Made by a program: the position numbers and the translations under genes. The notes below the pieces were generated by a model. The model saw only the letters and a list, made by a program, of their open reading frames with translations, had not been told where the DNA came from and made no database searches. This document shows, piece by piece, positions 34,174 to 41,548 of a DNA stretch of 64,000 nt. Origin of the DNA: Alphaproteobacteria bacterium (GTDB lineage: Bacteria; Pseudomonadota; Alphaproteobacteria; Rs-D84; CACZYB01); NCBI GenBank assembly GCA_017938435.1, contig JAGBBO010000037.1:1-64000 (forward strand). The letters are read 5' to 3'. Positions within the stretch are counted from its first letter, which is position 1; every line of letters starts with the position of its first letter.

Positions 34174-34479
34174 CTAGTAATCATCCTCTTCATCAGAATA
34201 ATAATTTGTTTTTGATACAGAATTTTGTTCATCATTATCCATATCAAAAAACATCTCTGATTCAGAAAGATCGACAACTTCATCATTAACACCCAAATCT
34301 TCAATTTGATCATCAGGTTTAACTTCAGTTTTTTTCTTTTTTCTGATAAACTCTATTTCATCATCAATAGTCAAGTTTTTCTTACATTTCGGACAAACAA
34401 CAACTTCCTTTTTCATATCGTAAAACATTGCACCACAAAAAGGACAAATATGTTTTTTACCCCAGTTTTCTTTAACCAT
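34174..34479 (-). CDS. TIGR02300-like zinc-ribbon protein
   Basis: This 101-residue protein begins 'GKKHICPFCGAMFYDMKKEV' with a second pair 'CPKC' (residues 12-35), a zinc ribbon of the TIGR02300 alphaproteobacterial family, which typically reads 'KRICPxCGxxFYDLNKxP'. The C-terminal two-thirds is strongly acidic (Asp/Glu) and probably disordered, also as in that family. Function unknown. It stands alone between hsp20 and the protease-like gene. Confidence 0.78.
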   Translation of the reverse strand: MVKENWGKKHICPFCGAMFYDMKKEVVVCPKCKKNLTIDDEIEFIRKKKKTEVKPDDQIEDLGVNDEVVDLSESEMFFDMDNDEQNSVSKTNYYSDEEDDY

Positions 34480-34550
34480 ATAGACCTCTCTATTTTAAAG
34501 GTTAATCATTTGAAAAATATAAGTCATATATGAAAAAGTCAAGAAAAAAT

Positions 34551-35225
34551 TTACCAACCCTTACAAATACCTTTTACCCTAGCATATTCTTCCTTATTAT
34601 CATAGGATTGATTTTTATCCATCAAAGCATCTTCTAACTTTAATTTAAGAAGTTTTATATTATCGCTTTCAAACACCATTTTTTGAATTTTATTTCCAAT
34701 TTTCTTACCACTAACAGGTCCATCAAAAAATATCGGTCCAACATCCCCCGCAATTCGTTTAAGCTCATCTAAAATTAAATTTCCATAATATTTAAGTTCT
34801 TGTCTATAAATTTTAATATGCCCCTGTTCATGCTCTTTTATTGCATTGTATTCACAAGTTCCTTCTTGATATTTATCATCTATCAAAACATCTAAATTTT
34901 TATAACCTATAGAAAAATTTATACTGGAAAGTATTGCACACACGCCATCATCTATTTTATACTTTTCAAAACCAAAATCATAACCAATACTAAAATCAGC
35001 ATAAGTAAGACCCAAAGTAGCGCTTGGATTTTTTAAATTTTTGAACTTAGAAATTTCAAATCTTGAAACAGATTTATATTCAACATCCCCGTATTTTATA
35101 TCTGTTGTAATTTTTGGTTCTTTATAAAATCTTTCACAAATATCATTCGCATAAACATTTGTTGAAAAAAGTAAAAACCCAGTTATTTTTAAACTTTTTC
35201 TGACAAAATTACTTAAAAGAGTCAA
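34551..35225 (-). CDS. Secreted HExxH metalloprotease-like protein (DUF922-like)
   Basis: With a TTG start at 35225 (GAGG 6 nt upstream, inside the end of virB4) the 224-residue protein has a clear signal peptide 'LSNFVRKSLKITGFLLFSTN' ending 'VYAND'. The mature part has 'CEYNAIKEHEQGHIKIYRQE', where His-Glu-x-x-His is a zinc-protease motif, and four cysteines, two near the mature N-terminus and C-terminus. It resembles DUF922 predicted secreted Zn-dependent proteases. It overlaps virB4 by 17 bp, so it is translationally coupled to the type IV secretion genes and may act on the envelope for their assembly. That role is inferred. Confidence 0.72.
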   Translation of the reverse strand: MTLLSNFVRKSLKITGFLLFSTNVYANDICERFYKEPKITTDIKYGDVEYKSVSRFEISKFKNLKNPSATLGLTYADFSIGYDFGFEKYKIDDGVCAILSSINFSIGYKNLDVLIDDKYQEGTCEYNAIKEHEQGHIKIYRQELKYYGNLILDELKRIAGDVGPIFFDGPVSGKKIGNKIQKMVFESDNIKLLKLKLEDALMDKNQSYDNKEEYARVKGICKGW

Positions 35226-37644
35226 GATAAACCTCCACAAATTTATCCCCATGAATCTTTCGTAATTCCTCAACCAAAAGCACTTGTTTCCTACCACTAT
35301 TAAATATTTGAAGGTATGGACCAAGACCTGATAAATCAACATTTAAAATCACAGATTCATCAATAGATGGTTTTCTGAAAAGTATTGCATATTTCAAATC
35401 TTTAAATATTTTTCCCTGAATAAATGCCATTTCTTTTGGTGTAAGGTTCCATGTTTCATAATCTTCCACCCTCGCCTGAACATTTCGGAAAAATATTTGT
35501 GTCTGACATTGACCACGAATAACCTCTCCTATACCAAGTTTATCCAAAATATTTGGTTGTTGGAATGCAGCTAAATAAGCCTGCCTTTTCTTTCTACCTT
35601 CTTGTAATCCTATAACAAAATTCTTTCTAAATTCTGGATTTTGAAGCATAGGTGCAGTTTCATCAATTATAATAAGAGATGGATCCCCTGTTCTACCAGT
35701 AATATTTTGGATTCTGTTCATAAGATAACTAACCACTGCCGGTGCCAAAGTTCCATCTTCAAATATATATGTAAAATCAAATGCTGTAAATCTGTTTGAT
35801 AAATCAAGACTATCATTTTCACTGTTAAATAAACTACCATATTGATTATCATCAACCCAGCGGTATAATTCCCTTCTCATTTTTCCAGCGGGCGAAAAAC
35901 AAGATTTATAAAGATTTTTCAAAGATCTTTTCTCTGGCTCTAAATAATCAAATGCTGTTGTAACAGCCCTTGCAATTTCCTTTTCACTTGTTGCATCATT
36001 AACCAAAGTTATCTCTTTAAGCCACCTTCTTAAAAAAGCCCTATTTTCAGGATTATCATCAATCCTAAATGGGTTAAGATGGGCAATAACCCCTGTCTTT
36101 TTTACATCTTTATCCTTGGTATCACCATCAAAATTTACATACGACCCACCTATTGCATGAGTAAATATTTCCGCACCCCTATATCTATCAAAAAAGAAAC
36201 ATTTTAAATCTTTAAATCTTAACGATTGCCCAGCTAAAAATGAATAAAGTGTGGTTTTACCTTGACCTGTTGGACCAATTGCAACAGTATGTGCAACAGC
36301 AGTAGGCTCTTCTGATACATGGAATTCAAATTGATATGCAGTTCCTTGATATGTTGGGAAAATAGCAACCGGACCTTCACCCCAATCACATTTAGAAAGA
36401 CCTTCTGGTTGTTTTTCAAAATTAAATGATGTTGCAACAGCCCTTGAAAGCATTTTATACATTCTTGGATATTTATCATATGTTGGAAATTGAGAAAACC
36501 ACGAAGCCTGAGCTATCCAACCTTCACGCACAGGAACAATACCATAAAGTCGGCAAACTTTTTCTATTTCAAAAACAGCTTTATCAAGTTCTTCTAAACT
36601 ATCCGCACTTACAAAAAATGTTTCTGCGTAATTAACCAAAGTTTGATGATCCTCATCTCCCTGCTCTATCAAAGCAAGTGCATCATCAAATTGTCTTAAC
36701 ACATCGTATGAAAAAGTTGTTGAACTTGCCATTTTTCGTTGATTAACCAAAACCATCTGTGCCTTAAGTTTTGATATAGGGAAAAGATTATGAAGCACAG
36801 TAATTTCAAAATTTTTCGCAAGAATATCTGAAAGCATTTGTTCATCAACAATATTTGATTGTTGTTTAATACCAACAACAGCCATATATTTTGTTCTGTT
36901 ACCAGAAGTAAATCTTATATAACCCTTATTACTAAAGAAAATTTCATCTGAAACCAAAAGTTCAGAAATTCTATCATAAATAATATTTTGAGATCTTGGA
37001 TTCGGCCTACTTATCGGATTGATAATATGAGCAAAGAAAGAAATAGGACTTTCTGATTTACCATCTTCCTTTAACATCTCTGCACCAAAATTTGAAAGTA
37101 TAGCCTTAAGATTCGAAGATGCAGTTTCCAAATCTTTCATTGCATCTTTTCTATCATTAACAGAAATAACGATATAGTGGGTATTCATAAATATTTCATT
37201 CTGAGCTTCGTTCCACTTTTCGCTTATATCTTTCAAAAGTTTATTATAATTATTATCAATTTTTTCCGAATGAATTTTTTCCCTAATTGTAAAAATTCTT
37301 GTTTCGACACTTATTTCAGAAAGACTATCTATCCACTTTTTTCTATCTTCTAAAAACTCTTGAATAACTTCCCTTTTTGCAAAAGCAATAGAAGCACCAT
37401 TAACTTTGAACACCCTAACCAAAGTTCCATTCTGACAAAGTATTGTTTTTTTATCATTCAAAATTCTTTCAAATGGTAAATAGTTTACAAGTCTTGTATC
37501 AAAAGGTTTTGGTAAAAACATATTTACCCTATCTGACATAAAAACCACAGTAATCACAGCCAGTGCAATTAAAACAAAAATCAAACCCCAATAATAAGGA
37601 TCAGATAAATTCGAAACTAAAAGATTTTCTAAATTAAAACTCAT
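35209..37644 (-). CDS. virB4: VirB4-type secretion ATPase
   Basis: This 811-residue protein has an N-terminal membrane helix 'YYWGLIFVLIALAVITVVFM', the VirB4/CagE-TrbE N-domain, Walker A 'AIGPTGQGKTTL' (about residue 428), Walker B 'SLIIIDETAPML' (about 662) and 'GLQEGRKKRQAYLAAFQQ' after it. VirB4 is the conserved ATPase of type IV secretion systems. A virB3 gene precedes it by 11 bp and a protease-like gene overlaps its end. No virB6, B8-B11 or virD4 is present in the window. Scattered vir genes are known in Rickettsiales, so the rest may lie elsewhere. Confidence 0.9.
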   Translation of the reverse strand: MSFNLENLLVSNLSDPYYWGLIFVLIALAVITVVFMSDRVNMFLPKPFDTRLVNYLPFERILNDKKTILCQNGTLVRVFKVNGASIAFAKREVIQEFLEDRKKWIDSLSEISVETRIFTIREKIHSEKIDNNYNKLLKDISEKWNEAQNEIFMNTHYIVISVNDRKDAMKDLETASSNLKAILSNFGAEMLKEDGKSESPISFFAHIINPISRPNPRSQNIIYDRISELLVSDEIFFSNKGYIRFTSGNRTKYMAVVGIKQQSNIVDEQMLSDILAKNFEITVLHNLFPISKLKAQMVLVNQRKMASSTTFSYDVLRQFDDALALIEQGDEDHQTLVNYAETFFVSADSLEELDKAVFEIEKVCRLYGIVPVREGWIAQASWFSQFPTYDKYPRMYKMLSRAVATSFNFEKQPEGLSKCDWGEGPVAIFPTYQGTAYQFEFHVSEEPTAVAHTVAIGPTGQGKTTLYSFLAGQSLRFKDLKCFFFDRYRGAEIFTHAIGGSYVNFDGDTKDKDVKKTGVIAHLNPFRIDDNPENRAFLRRWLKEITLVNDATSEKEIARAVTTAFDYLEPEKRSLKNLYKSCFSPAGKMRRELYRWVDDNQYGSLFNSENDSLDLSNRFTAFDFTYIFEDGTLAPAVVSYLMNRIQNITGRTGDPSLIIIDETAPMLQNPEFRKNFVIGLQEGRKKRQAYLAAFQQPNILDKLGIGEVIRGQCQTQIFFRNVQARVEDYETWNLTPKEMAFIQGKIFKDLKYAILFRKPSIDESVILNVDLSGLGPYLQIFNSGRKQVLLVEELRKIHGDKFVEVYLDSFK

Positions 37645-37655
37645 TTTTTCCTCTT

Positions 37656-37949
37656 TTAGGCAGTAAACTTATTTCCATTTTCTTTAATAAGGTTTTTTGT
37701 TTTCGCCCTTATATTTCTTCTCGACATAATTATATTATCAATATGGGGTTCATTTTTTCCAATAATAACTGAAACAAAATGAAGAATTATAAAGAAAATT
37801 ATTGGCACCCACATATAAACACCAAATCCAAAAAACAAAAGCCCCATCATAAAAATAATAGTTAAAATAACATTAAAAATGAATAAACCAAATGGTGCAA
37901 AGAAAATTTGCATTGGTTGAGCAACTGATTTAAGTAATTCCTCTTTCAA
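37656..37949 (-). CDS. virB3: VirB3-type secretion protein
   Basis: This 97-residue protein shows 'SVAQPMQIFFAPFGLFIFNV', two membrane segments 'LFIFNVILTIIFMMGLLFFG' and 'WVPIIFFIILHFVSVIIG', and 'KNEPHIDNIIMSRRNIRAK' at the C-terminus, which is the VirB3 pattern (membrane hairpin followed by the His/Pro and Arg-rich end). VirB3 works with VirB4 at the inner membrane, and here the two are adjacent on the same strand. Confidence 0.82.
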   Translation of the reverse strand: MKEELLKSVAQPMQIFFAPFGLFIFNVILTIIFMMGLLFFGFGVYMWVPIIFFIILHFVSVIIGKNEPHIDNIIMSRRNIRAKTKNLIKENGNKFTA

Positions 37950-38021
37950 AATTCCCCCTCTTATAATATAAATATATTATAAGTTTATTATAAAACAAAA
38001 GCAATAATAAAACAAGGAATT

Positions 38022-38579
38022 TTAAGAATTAGCTTTATTTCGTCTTTCTAAACGATATTTTTCAAATCTTATAGTAAGTTTATATCCAACAAATGCACTT
38101 ATAATAGCCCATGGTAAACAACCTATTGCCATAGAAACACCCCAATCTTTAAGAAGTATTTTAAAAAGCAAAAGCCATTTATCTGAAAAACTTAAATTAC
38201 CCATAAACGCATCTTTGAAAATCCCAGAAAGTTTTCCATAACCACTTATATCACCAATATTTCCACGCATAATTTGACCTGTGACATAGAAAATATAATA
38301 AACAGGAATCATTGTAAAAACATTTGTAACCCATGTATATGCAATTCCAAGAATAAGTGAAAAATCAATATGTAAAACTTTTCTAAAGAAAATCCATGTC
38401 ATAAACACAATCCACATCTGTATTCCAACAAGTGGAGTCATAGCCCAAAAAAGACCAACTGCAACACCCATTGCCTTAACTTCCGGTGGTAAAGAAAGTC
38501 TTGCAACAGGAATCACCAACTTCATTTTCAAAAGTCTTTTAAATCTTTCTTTTAATGTATATTTTTTATGTTTTACCAT
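38022..38579 (-). CDS. DUF2062 membrane protein
   Basis: This 185-residue protein fits DUF2062: a basic N-terminus, 'SLPPEVKAMGVAVGLFWAMT' and 'PLVGIQMWIVFMTWIFFRK', then 'TNVFTMIPVYYIFYVTGQIM' and a last membrane helix 'WGVSMAIGCLPWAIISAFVG', with a basic C-terminus. Three or four membrane helices. Function of the family is unknown; it is common in proteobacteria, often near lipid or cell-envelope genes. It stands alone here. Confidence 0.82.
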   Translation of the reverse strand: MVKHKKYTLKERFKRLLKMKLVIPVARLSLPPEVKAMGVAVGLFWAMTPLVGIQMWIVFMTWIFFRKVLHIDFSLILGIAYTWVTNVFTMIPVYYIFYVTGQIMRGNIGDISGYGKLSGIFKDAFMGNLSFSDKWLLLFKILLKDWGVSMAIGCLPWAIISAFVGYKLTIRFEKYRLERRNKANS

Positions 38580-38632
38580 ATTATCTTAATACCTTAACTA
38601 TTTGATTTTACAAAAATTTTTTAAATATTAAA

Positions 38633-38782
38633 TTCGTTGCCGAAGCCTCTCACGCCTATAACTTCATGGCTGGGGTGGCTGGATTTGACACCGAACCCAG
38701 CTGTTCTTGATTTCGAGCGTTGTTAGCGAGAAATCCTAGAATTGCTTGTTCGTTGCCGAAGCCTCTCACGCCTATAGCTTCA
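38633..38782 (-). repeat. tRNA-Gln(CUG)-associated repeat unit
   Basis: Bases 38633-38685 repeat at 38749-38801 (period 116 bp) with one mismatch. The repeat includes TGGCTGGGGTGGCTGGATT, the 3' end of tRNA-Gln with CCA. The intervening core (38686-38748) contains the motif at 38714-38730 shared with the tRNA-Gln(UUG) and tRNA-Arg elements, and an imperfect palindrome around CTAG. No reading frame. Confidence 0.85.
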
Positions 38783-38857
38783 TGGCTGGGGTGGCTGGAT
38801 TCGAACCAACGAATGGCGGTACCAGAAACCGCTGCCTTACCACTTGGCGACACCCCA
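38783..38857 (-). tRNA. tRNA-Gln (anticodon CUG)
   Basis: A 75-nt minus-strand cloverleaf with acceptor TGGGGTG/CACCCCA, anticodon loop TTCTGGT giving CUG, T-loop TTCGAAT and encoded CCA. Its body is nearly identical to tRNA-Gln(UUG) at 40964. Confidence 0.95.
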
Positions 38858-38914
38858 AAACTAAACCAAATTATATAATCAAACTAAAAGATGTCAAGAT
38901 TAAAAGATTTTATA

Positions 38915-38943
38915 TTGAAAACTGAAATAATCCTATATAAAAT
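38915..38943 (+). promoter_or_regulatory. Possible promoter of the IrrE-like gene
   Basis: TTGAAA (38915-38920), then TAAAAT at 38938-38943 (17-bp spacer) or TATAAA at 38936-38941 (15 bp). AT-rich surroundings lower confidence. Confidence 0.45.
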
Positions 38944-38966
38944 ACTATTAAAAAGGAAAAAATAAT

Positions 38967-39476
38967 ATGAATAAAAATGTTCAATTTACTGAAAATATTG
39001 CCGAAAGATTAAGAAAATTATCAAAATTTTCCATGGATAAAAATCTTCGTCCACAATTAGAAAATATTATTAAAAAATTTGGTGGAAAACTTGAACAATA
39101 TGATAATTTTGCAGGTCTTTACATACTTGATAATGACAATTTTATCATATCATTAGATAAATTCACTTCACCTCTTCGTGATAATTTTTATATCACAAAA
39201 GCTCTTGGTGATTATTTACTTTTTGGAAATGGTGATAAAAAACAATATGGTTCTTTTCGTGTTGATGATACAAATTATTTATCTAATTTATTTGCATATA
39301 GTTTTCTTACCCCAAAAGATGAATTTTTAAAGAAATCAAAAGAATTTAAAAATTCCACTTTGTTATTAGCTGCATATTTTCAAATACCAACTGATTTTAT
39401 AGAAAAAAGACAAGAATATTTAAAAATAATATCAAAAAAACATAAATTAATCTATAAAAAGGAAAAAATAAGATAA
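38967..39476 (+). CDS. ImmA/IrrE-like (M78) protein lacking the zinc motif
   Basis: This 169-residue protein follows the plan of ImmA/IrrE-type peptidases: a region before 'YITKALGDYLLFG', which lines up with the usual HELGHYLLH helix, then 'SNLFAYSFLTPKDEFLKKSK', matching the family 'ANxFAAxLLMPxxxF' segment, and 'LLLAAYFQIPTDFIEKR'. The two zinc histidines and catalytic Glu are replaced (Lys-Ala-Leu-Gly-Asp), so peptidase activity is unlikely. It may be a regulatory or decayed member. It overlaps the start of the next gene by 1 bp, so the two are coupled. The similarity is distant. Confidence 0.55.
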   Translation: MNKNVQFTENIAERLRKLSKFSMDKNLRPQLENIIKKFGGKLEQYDNFAGLYILDNDNFIISLDKFTSPLRDNFYITKALGDYLLFGNGDKKQYGSFRVDDTNYLSNLFAYSFLTPKDEFLKKSKEFKNSTLLLAAYFQIPTDFIEKRQEYLKIISKKHKLIYKKEKIR

Positions 39477-39874
39477 TGACTAAAGTAAATTACAGAATTA
39501 TTTATGCCGACACCGACCAAATGGGTATTGTTTATCATGCAAACTATTTAAAATATTTTGAAATACTTCGTGGCGAAGTTATGCGTGAAAATGGTCTTAC
39601 ATATCATGATTTTGAAACAATGGGTTTTTCTCTTCCTGTTATTGAATCACATTGTGAATATAAATACCCTGCAAAATATGATGATGTAATAGAAATAACT
39701 GGGTTTGTAAGTGAATTAAAAGGGTTAAAAATGAAATTTGAATGTGAAATACATTGTAGTGACAAACTTATTTGCAAAGGTTATACCATCCACACTTGTT
39801 TAAATAAAGATGGTCGCCCAATCAAATTTCCTGAACAGTTAATAAAATTATATGAAAAAAGCCTTAAAATTTAA
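39476..39874 (+). CDS. YbgC/FadM-type acyl-CoA thioesterase (hotdog fold)
   Basis: This 132-residue protein has the 4-hydroxybenzoyl-CoA-thioesterase-like signature 'YADTDQMGIVYHANYLKYFE' with the catalytic Asp of the YbgC group, followed by 'PVIESHCEYKYPAKYDDVIE'. Members hydrolyse acyl-CoA or acyl-ACP and, as YbgC, are linked to phospholipid metabolism and the Tol-Pal system. No tol genes are near. It starts within the stop codon of the IrrE-like gene and converges with a second thioesterase. Confidence 0.88.
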   Translation: MTKVNYRIIYADTDQMGIVYHANYLKYFEILRGEVMRENGLTYHDFETMGFSLPVIESHCEYKYPAKYDDVIEITGFVSELKGLKMKFECEIHCSDKLICKGYTIHTCLNKDGRPIKFPEQLIKLYEKSLKI

Positions 39875-39882
39875 GGCTTTAA
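39856..39882. terminator. Bidirectional terminator overlapping the stops of the two thioesterase genes
   Basis: AAAGCCTTAA (39858-39867) pairs with TTAAGGCTTT (39871-39880), a perfect 10-bp stem with a 3-nt loop. Both stop codons lie in it. Confidence 0.8.
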
Positions 39883-40602
39883 TTTAATATTTATTCTTGC
39901 AAAATCAACTGAACTATCATCTTTTGCAATAGTAAAATCACAATTTTTATCAACAAACAAAGATTTTACTAGCACTTTTTTATCAGAAAGCACAGCCGAC
40001 TTTTTAAAATCGACACTAATTTCTGAAACATCAAACTCTTGTTTTAAATTTTCAAACAAAGCATCTTCACAAAGAGAAATATAAATTGCATTATTTATAT
40101 GATGATTAACATCAACATCATCATATCTTAAATCTTTCATTTCTTCAAAATTATAAGATTCCACAGACCCCATTTTATCCAAAGGAATTTCCATACTTTC
40201 CTCTAATTCAATTTTTGAACAATCGAAAATATTTTGCACAATCAATGGTCTAAGTCTTTCAAGTCCAATCAAAACCCATTGACTTACACCTTTAATCAAA
40301 ATATTACCATTATCATCAAATACTTTAAATTCTCTTATTCCTGTTGGACCAACAAATTTACTTGGATAAGTTTCAATAGTAATTTTGTCTTTAAATTTAG
40401 GAAGTTTATCAATAATAACATGATATTTTGCACAAACCCAAGCACAATTTTTTTCCAAACATTCTTCATATCCTACCCCAAGTCTGTCTGCATGATCACT
40501 TGCCAATTCTTGAAAACAATCAAAAAGATGACGAAGTTTCATTTTCCCAAACTCATTACATTGATAAGTTTTTATTTCAAATTTTTCTTGTAATTTACTC
40601 AT
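39871..40602 (-). CDS. Acyl-ACP thioesterase (Fat-type)
   Basis: This 243-residue double-hotdog protein releases free fatty acids from acyl-ACP. It shows 'FQELASDHADRLGVGYEECL' in the N-terminal domain, 'WVCAKYHVIIDKLPKFKD', and in the C-terminal domain 'DVDVNHHINNAIYISLCEDA', which matches the Asn-x-His catalytic region of FatA/FatB-type enzymes. Such enzymes are best known from plants, Firmicutes and Bacteroidetes, so transfer is possible. Its codon use does not stand out. It converges with the YbgC-type gene (stops overlap by 4 bp). Confidence 0.85.
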   Translation of the reverse strand: MSKLQEKFEIKTYQCNEFGKMKLRHLFDCFQELASDHADRLGVGYEECLEKNCAWVCAKYHVIIDKLPKFKDKITIETYPSKFVGPTGIREFKVFDDNGNILIKGVSQWVLIGLERLRPLIVQNIFDCSKIELEESMEIPLDKMGSVESYNFEEMKDLRYDDVDVNHHINNAIYISLCEDALFENLKQEFDVSEISVDFKKSAVLSDKKVLVKSLFVDKNCDFTIAKDDSSVDFARINIKLKP

Positions 40603-40714
40603 ATTAAAACCTCTTAAATTTATAAAATAATTTTATTTATAAACATAAATTTTGTAAAGAAAAATATAAAATATTATGTAATATTACTTACAAAATTCTT
40701 TCTAAATATCAGTA

Positions 40715-40963
40715 AAAATTCGAAGTGGCTGAGGTATGGTTGGATTTGACACCGAACCCAGCTGTTCTTGATTTCGAGCGTTGTTAGCGAGAAATTCTAG
40801 AATTGCTCGTTCGTTGCCGAAGCCTGTAGCAGTAAAAACTTGAAGTGGCTGGGGTGGCTGGATTTGACACCGAACCCAGCTATTCTTGATTTCGAGCGTT
40901 GTTAGTGAGAAATCCTAGAATTGCTCGTTCGTTGCCGAAGCCTGTAGCAGTAAAAATTCGAAG
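40715..40963 (-). repeat. tRNA-Gln(UUG)-associated tandem repeats (two units)
   Basis: Units 40726-40845 (120 bp) and 40846-40963 (118 bp) each begin, in plus orientation, with a copy of the tRNA-Gln 3' end; the outer copy is mutated (TGGCTGAGGTATGGTTGG). The core between is almost the same as at the tRNA-Gln(CUG) locus, but the 20-nt flank next to CCA differs and is specific to this locus. The core holds the palindrome AATTCTAGAATT (40793-40804) and the shared motif (40775-40791 and 40893-40909). Confidence 0.88.
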
Positions 40964-41038
40964 TGGCTGGGGTGGCTGGATTCGAACCAACGAATGGCGG
41001 AACCAAAATCCGCTGCCTTACCACTTGGCGACACCCCA
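40964..41038 (-). tRNA. tRNA-Gln (anticodon UUG)
   Basis: A 75-nt minus-strand cloverleaf with acceptor TGGGGTG/CACCCCA, anticodon loop TTTTGGT giving UUG, T-loop TTCGAAT and encoded CCA. Confidence 0.95.
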
Positions 41039-41082
41039 AAAGATGTGTCTATACTATACACAATTAAAAAAAAAATCAACAA

Positions 41083-41301
41083 TTATTTTACAAACTTAAA
41101 TCTTTTAATAATTTTTCCATCTTTTTCAATATCTTCTAAAAACATATTTATTGGTCGCACCCATATATCACCAGCACCATACAAAGCCTGATATACAACC
41201 ATTTCTTCCAAAGTTTCACTATGTTTTGCTATACACAAAACCTTATATTTATTTCCTTTAAAGTGTTGATAAACACCACCAATAATTATTTTTTCACTCA
41301 T
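41083..41301 (-). CDS. DUF1653 protein
   Basis: This 72-residue protein matches DUF1653: 'GGVYQHFKGNKYKVLCIAKH', 'HSETLEEMVVYQALYG' and 'WVRPINMFLEDIEKDGK'. A small beta-rich soluble domain of unknown function, widespread in bacteria. It stands alone, between the tRNA-Gln gene and the 9-mer cluster. Confidence 0.88.
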   Translation of the reverse strand: MSEKIIIGGVYQHFKGNKYKVLCIAKHSETLEEMVVYQALYGAGDIWVRPINMFLEDIEKDGKIIKRFKFVK

Positions 41302-41313
41302 TTTTTTTTAAAC

Positions 41314-41495
41314 TGTTAATAAATTGTTAATAACTTTTACAAATATGTTAATATTTTCACATTTTTAAATCAATAAACATTTTCATTAACATGTTAATAA
41401 TTTTTATAAAAATTTAAAAATTGTTAATAACTAAAAAAAGAATCCCTATTTTTAGGGATTCATCAGGATGAAAATAAAATTTTTTCTGTTAATAA
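41314..41495. other. Cluster of direct 9-mer TGTTAATAA repeats (origin-like region)
   Basis: Five exact copies of TGTTAATAA in the same orientation begin at 41314, 41325, 41392, 41422 and 41487, plus a variant TGTTAATAT at 41346, in a very AT-rich gene-free ~250 bp next to parB. The complement TTATTAACA differs from the DnaA box TTATNCACA at one fixed position. The first two also form a TTAA-N7-TTAA arrangement like a CtrA site. This could be a replication origin or regulator array; neither is shown. Confidence 0.45.
41433..41460 (-). terminator. Terminator of the par operon
   Basis: AATCCCTA pairs with TAGGGATT around a T-rich loop (about 41441-41460). On the minus strand it is followed by T7. 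It lies ~90 bp past the parB stop. Confidence 0.75.
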
Positions 41496-41548
41496 CTTGA
41501 CTCAAAACTTTTAATAAACAGTTTTCACAAGCCCAACAATAACAATTA

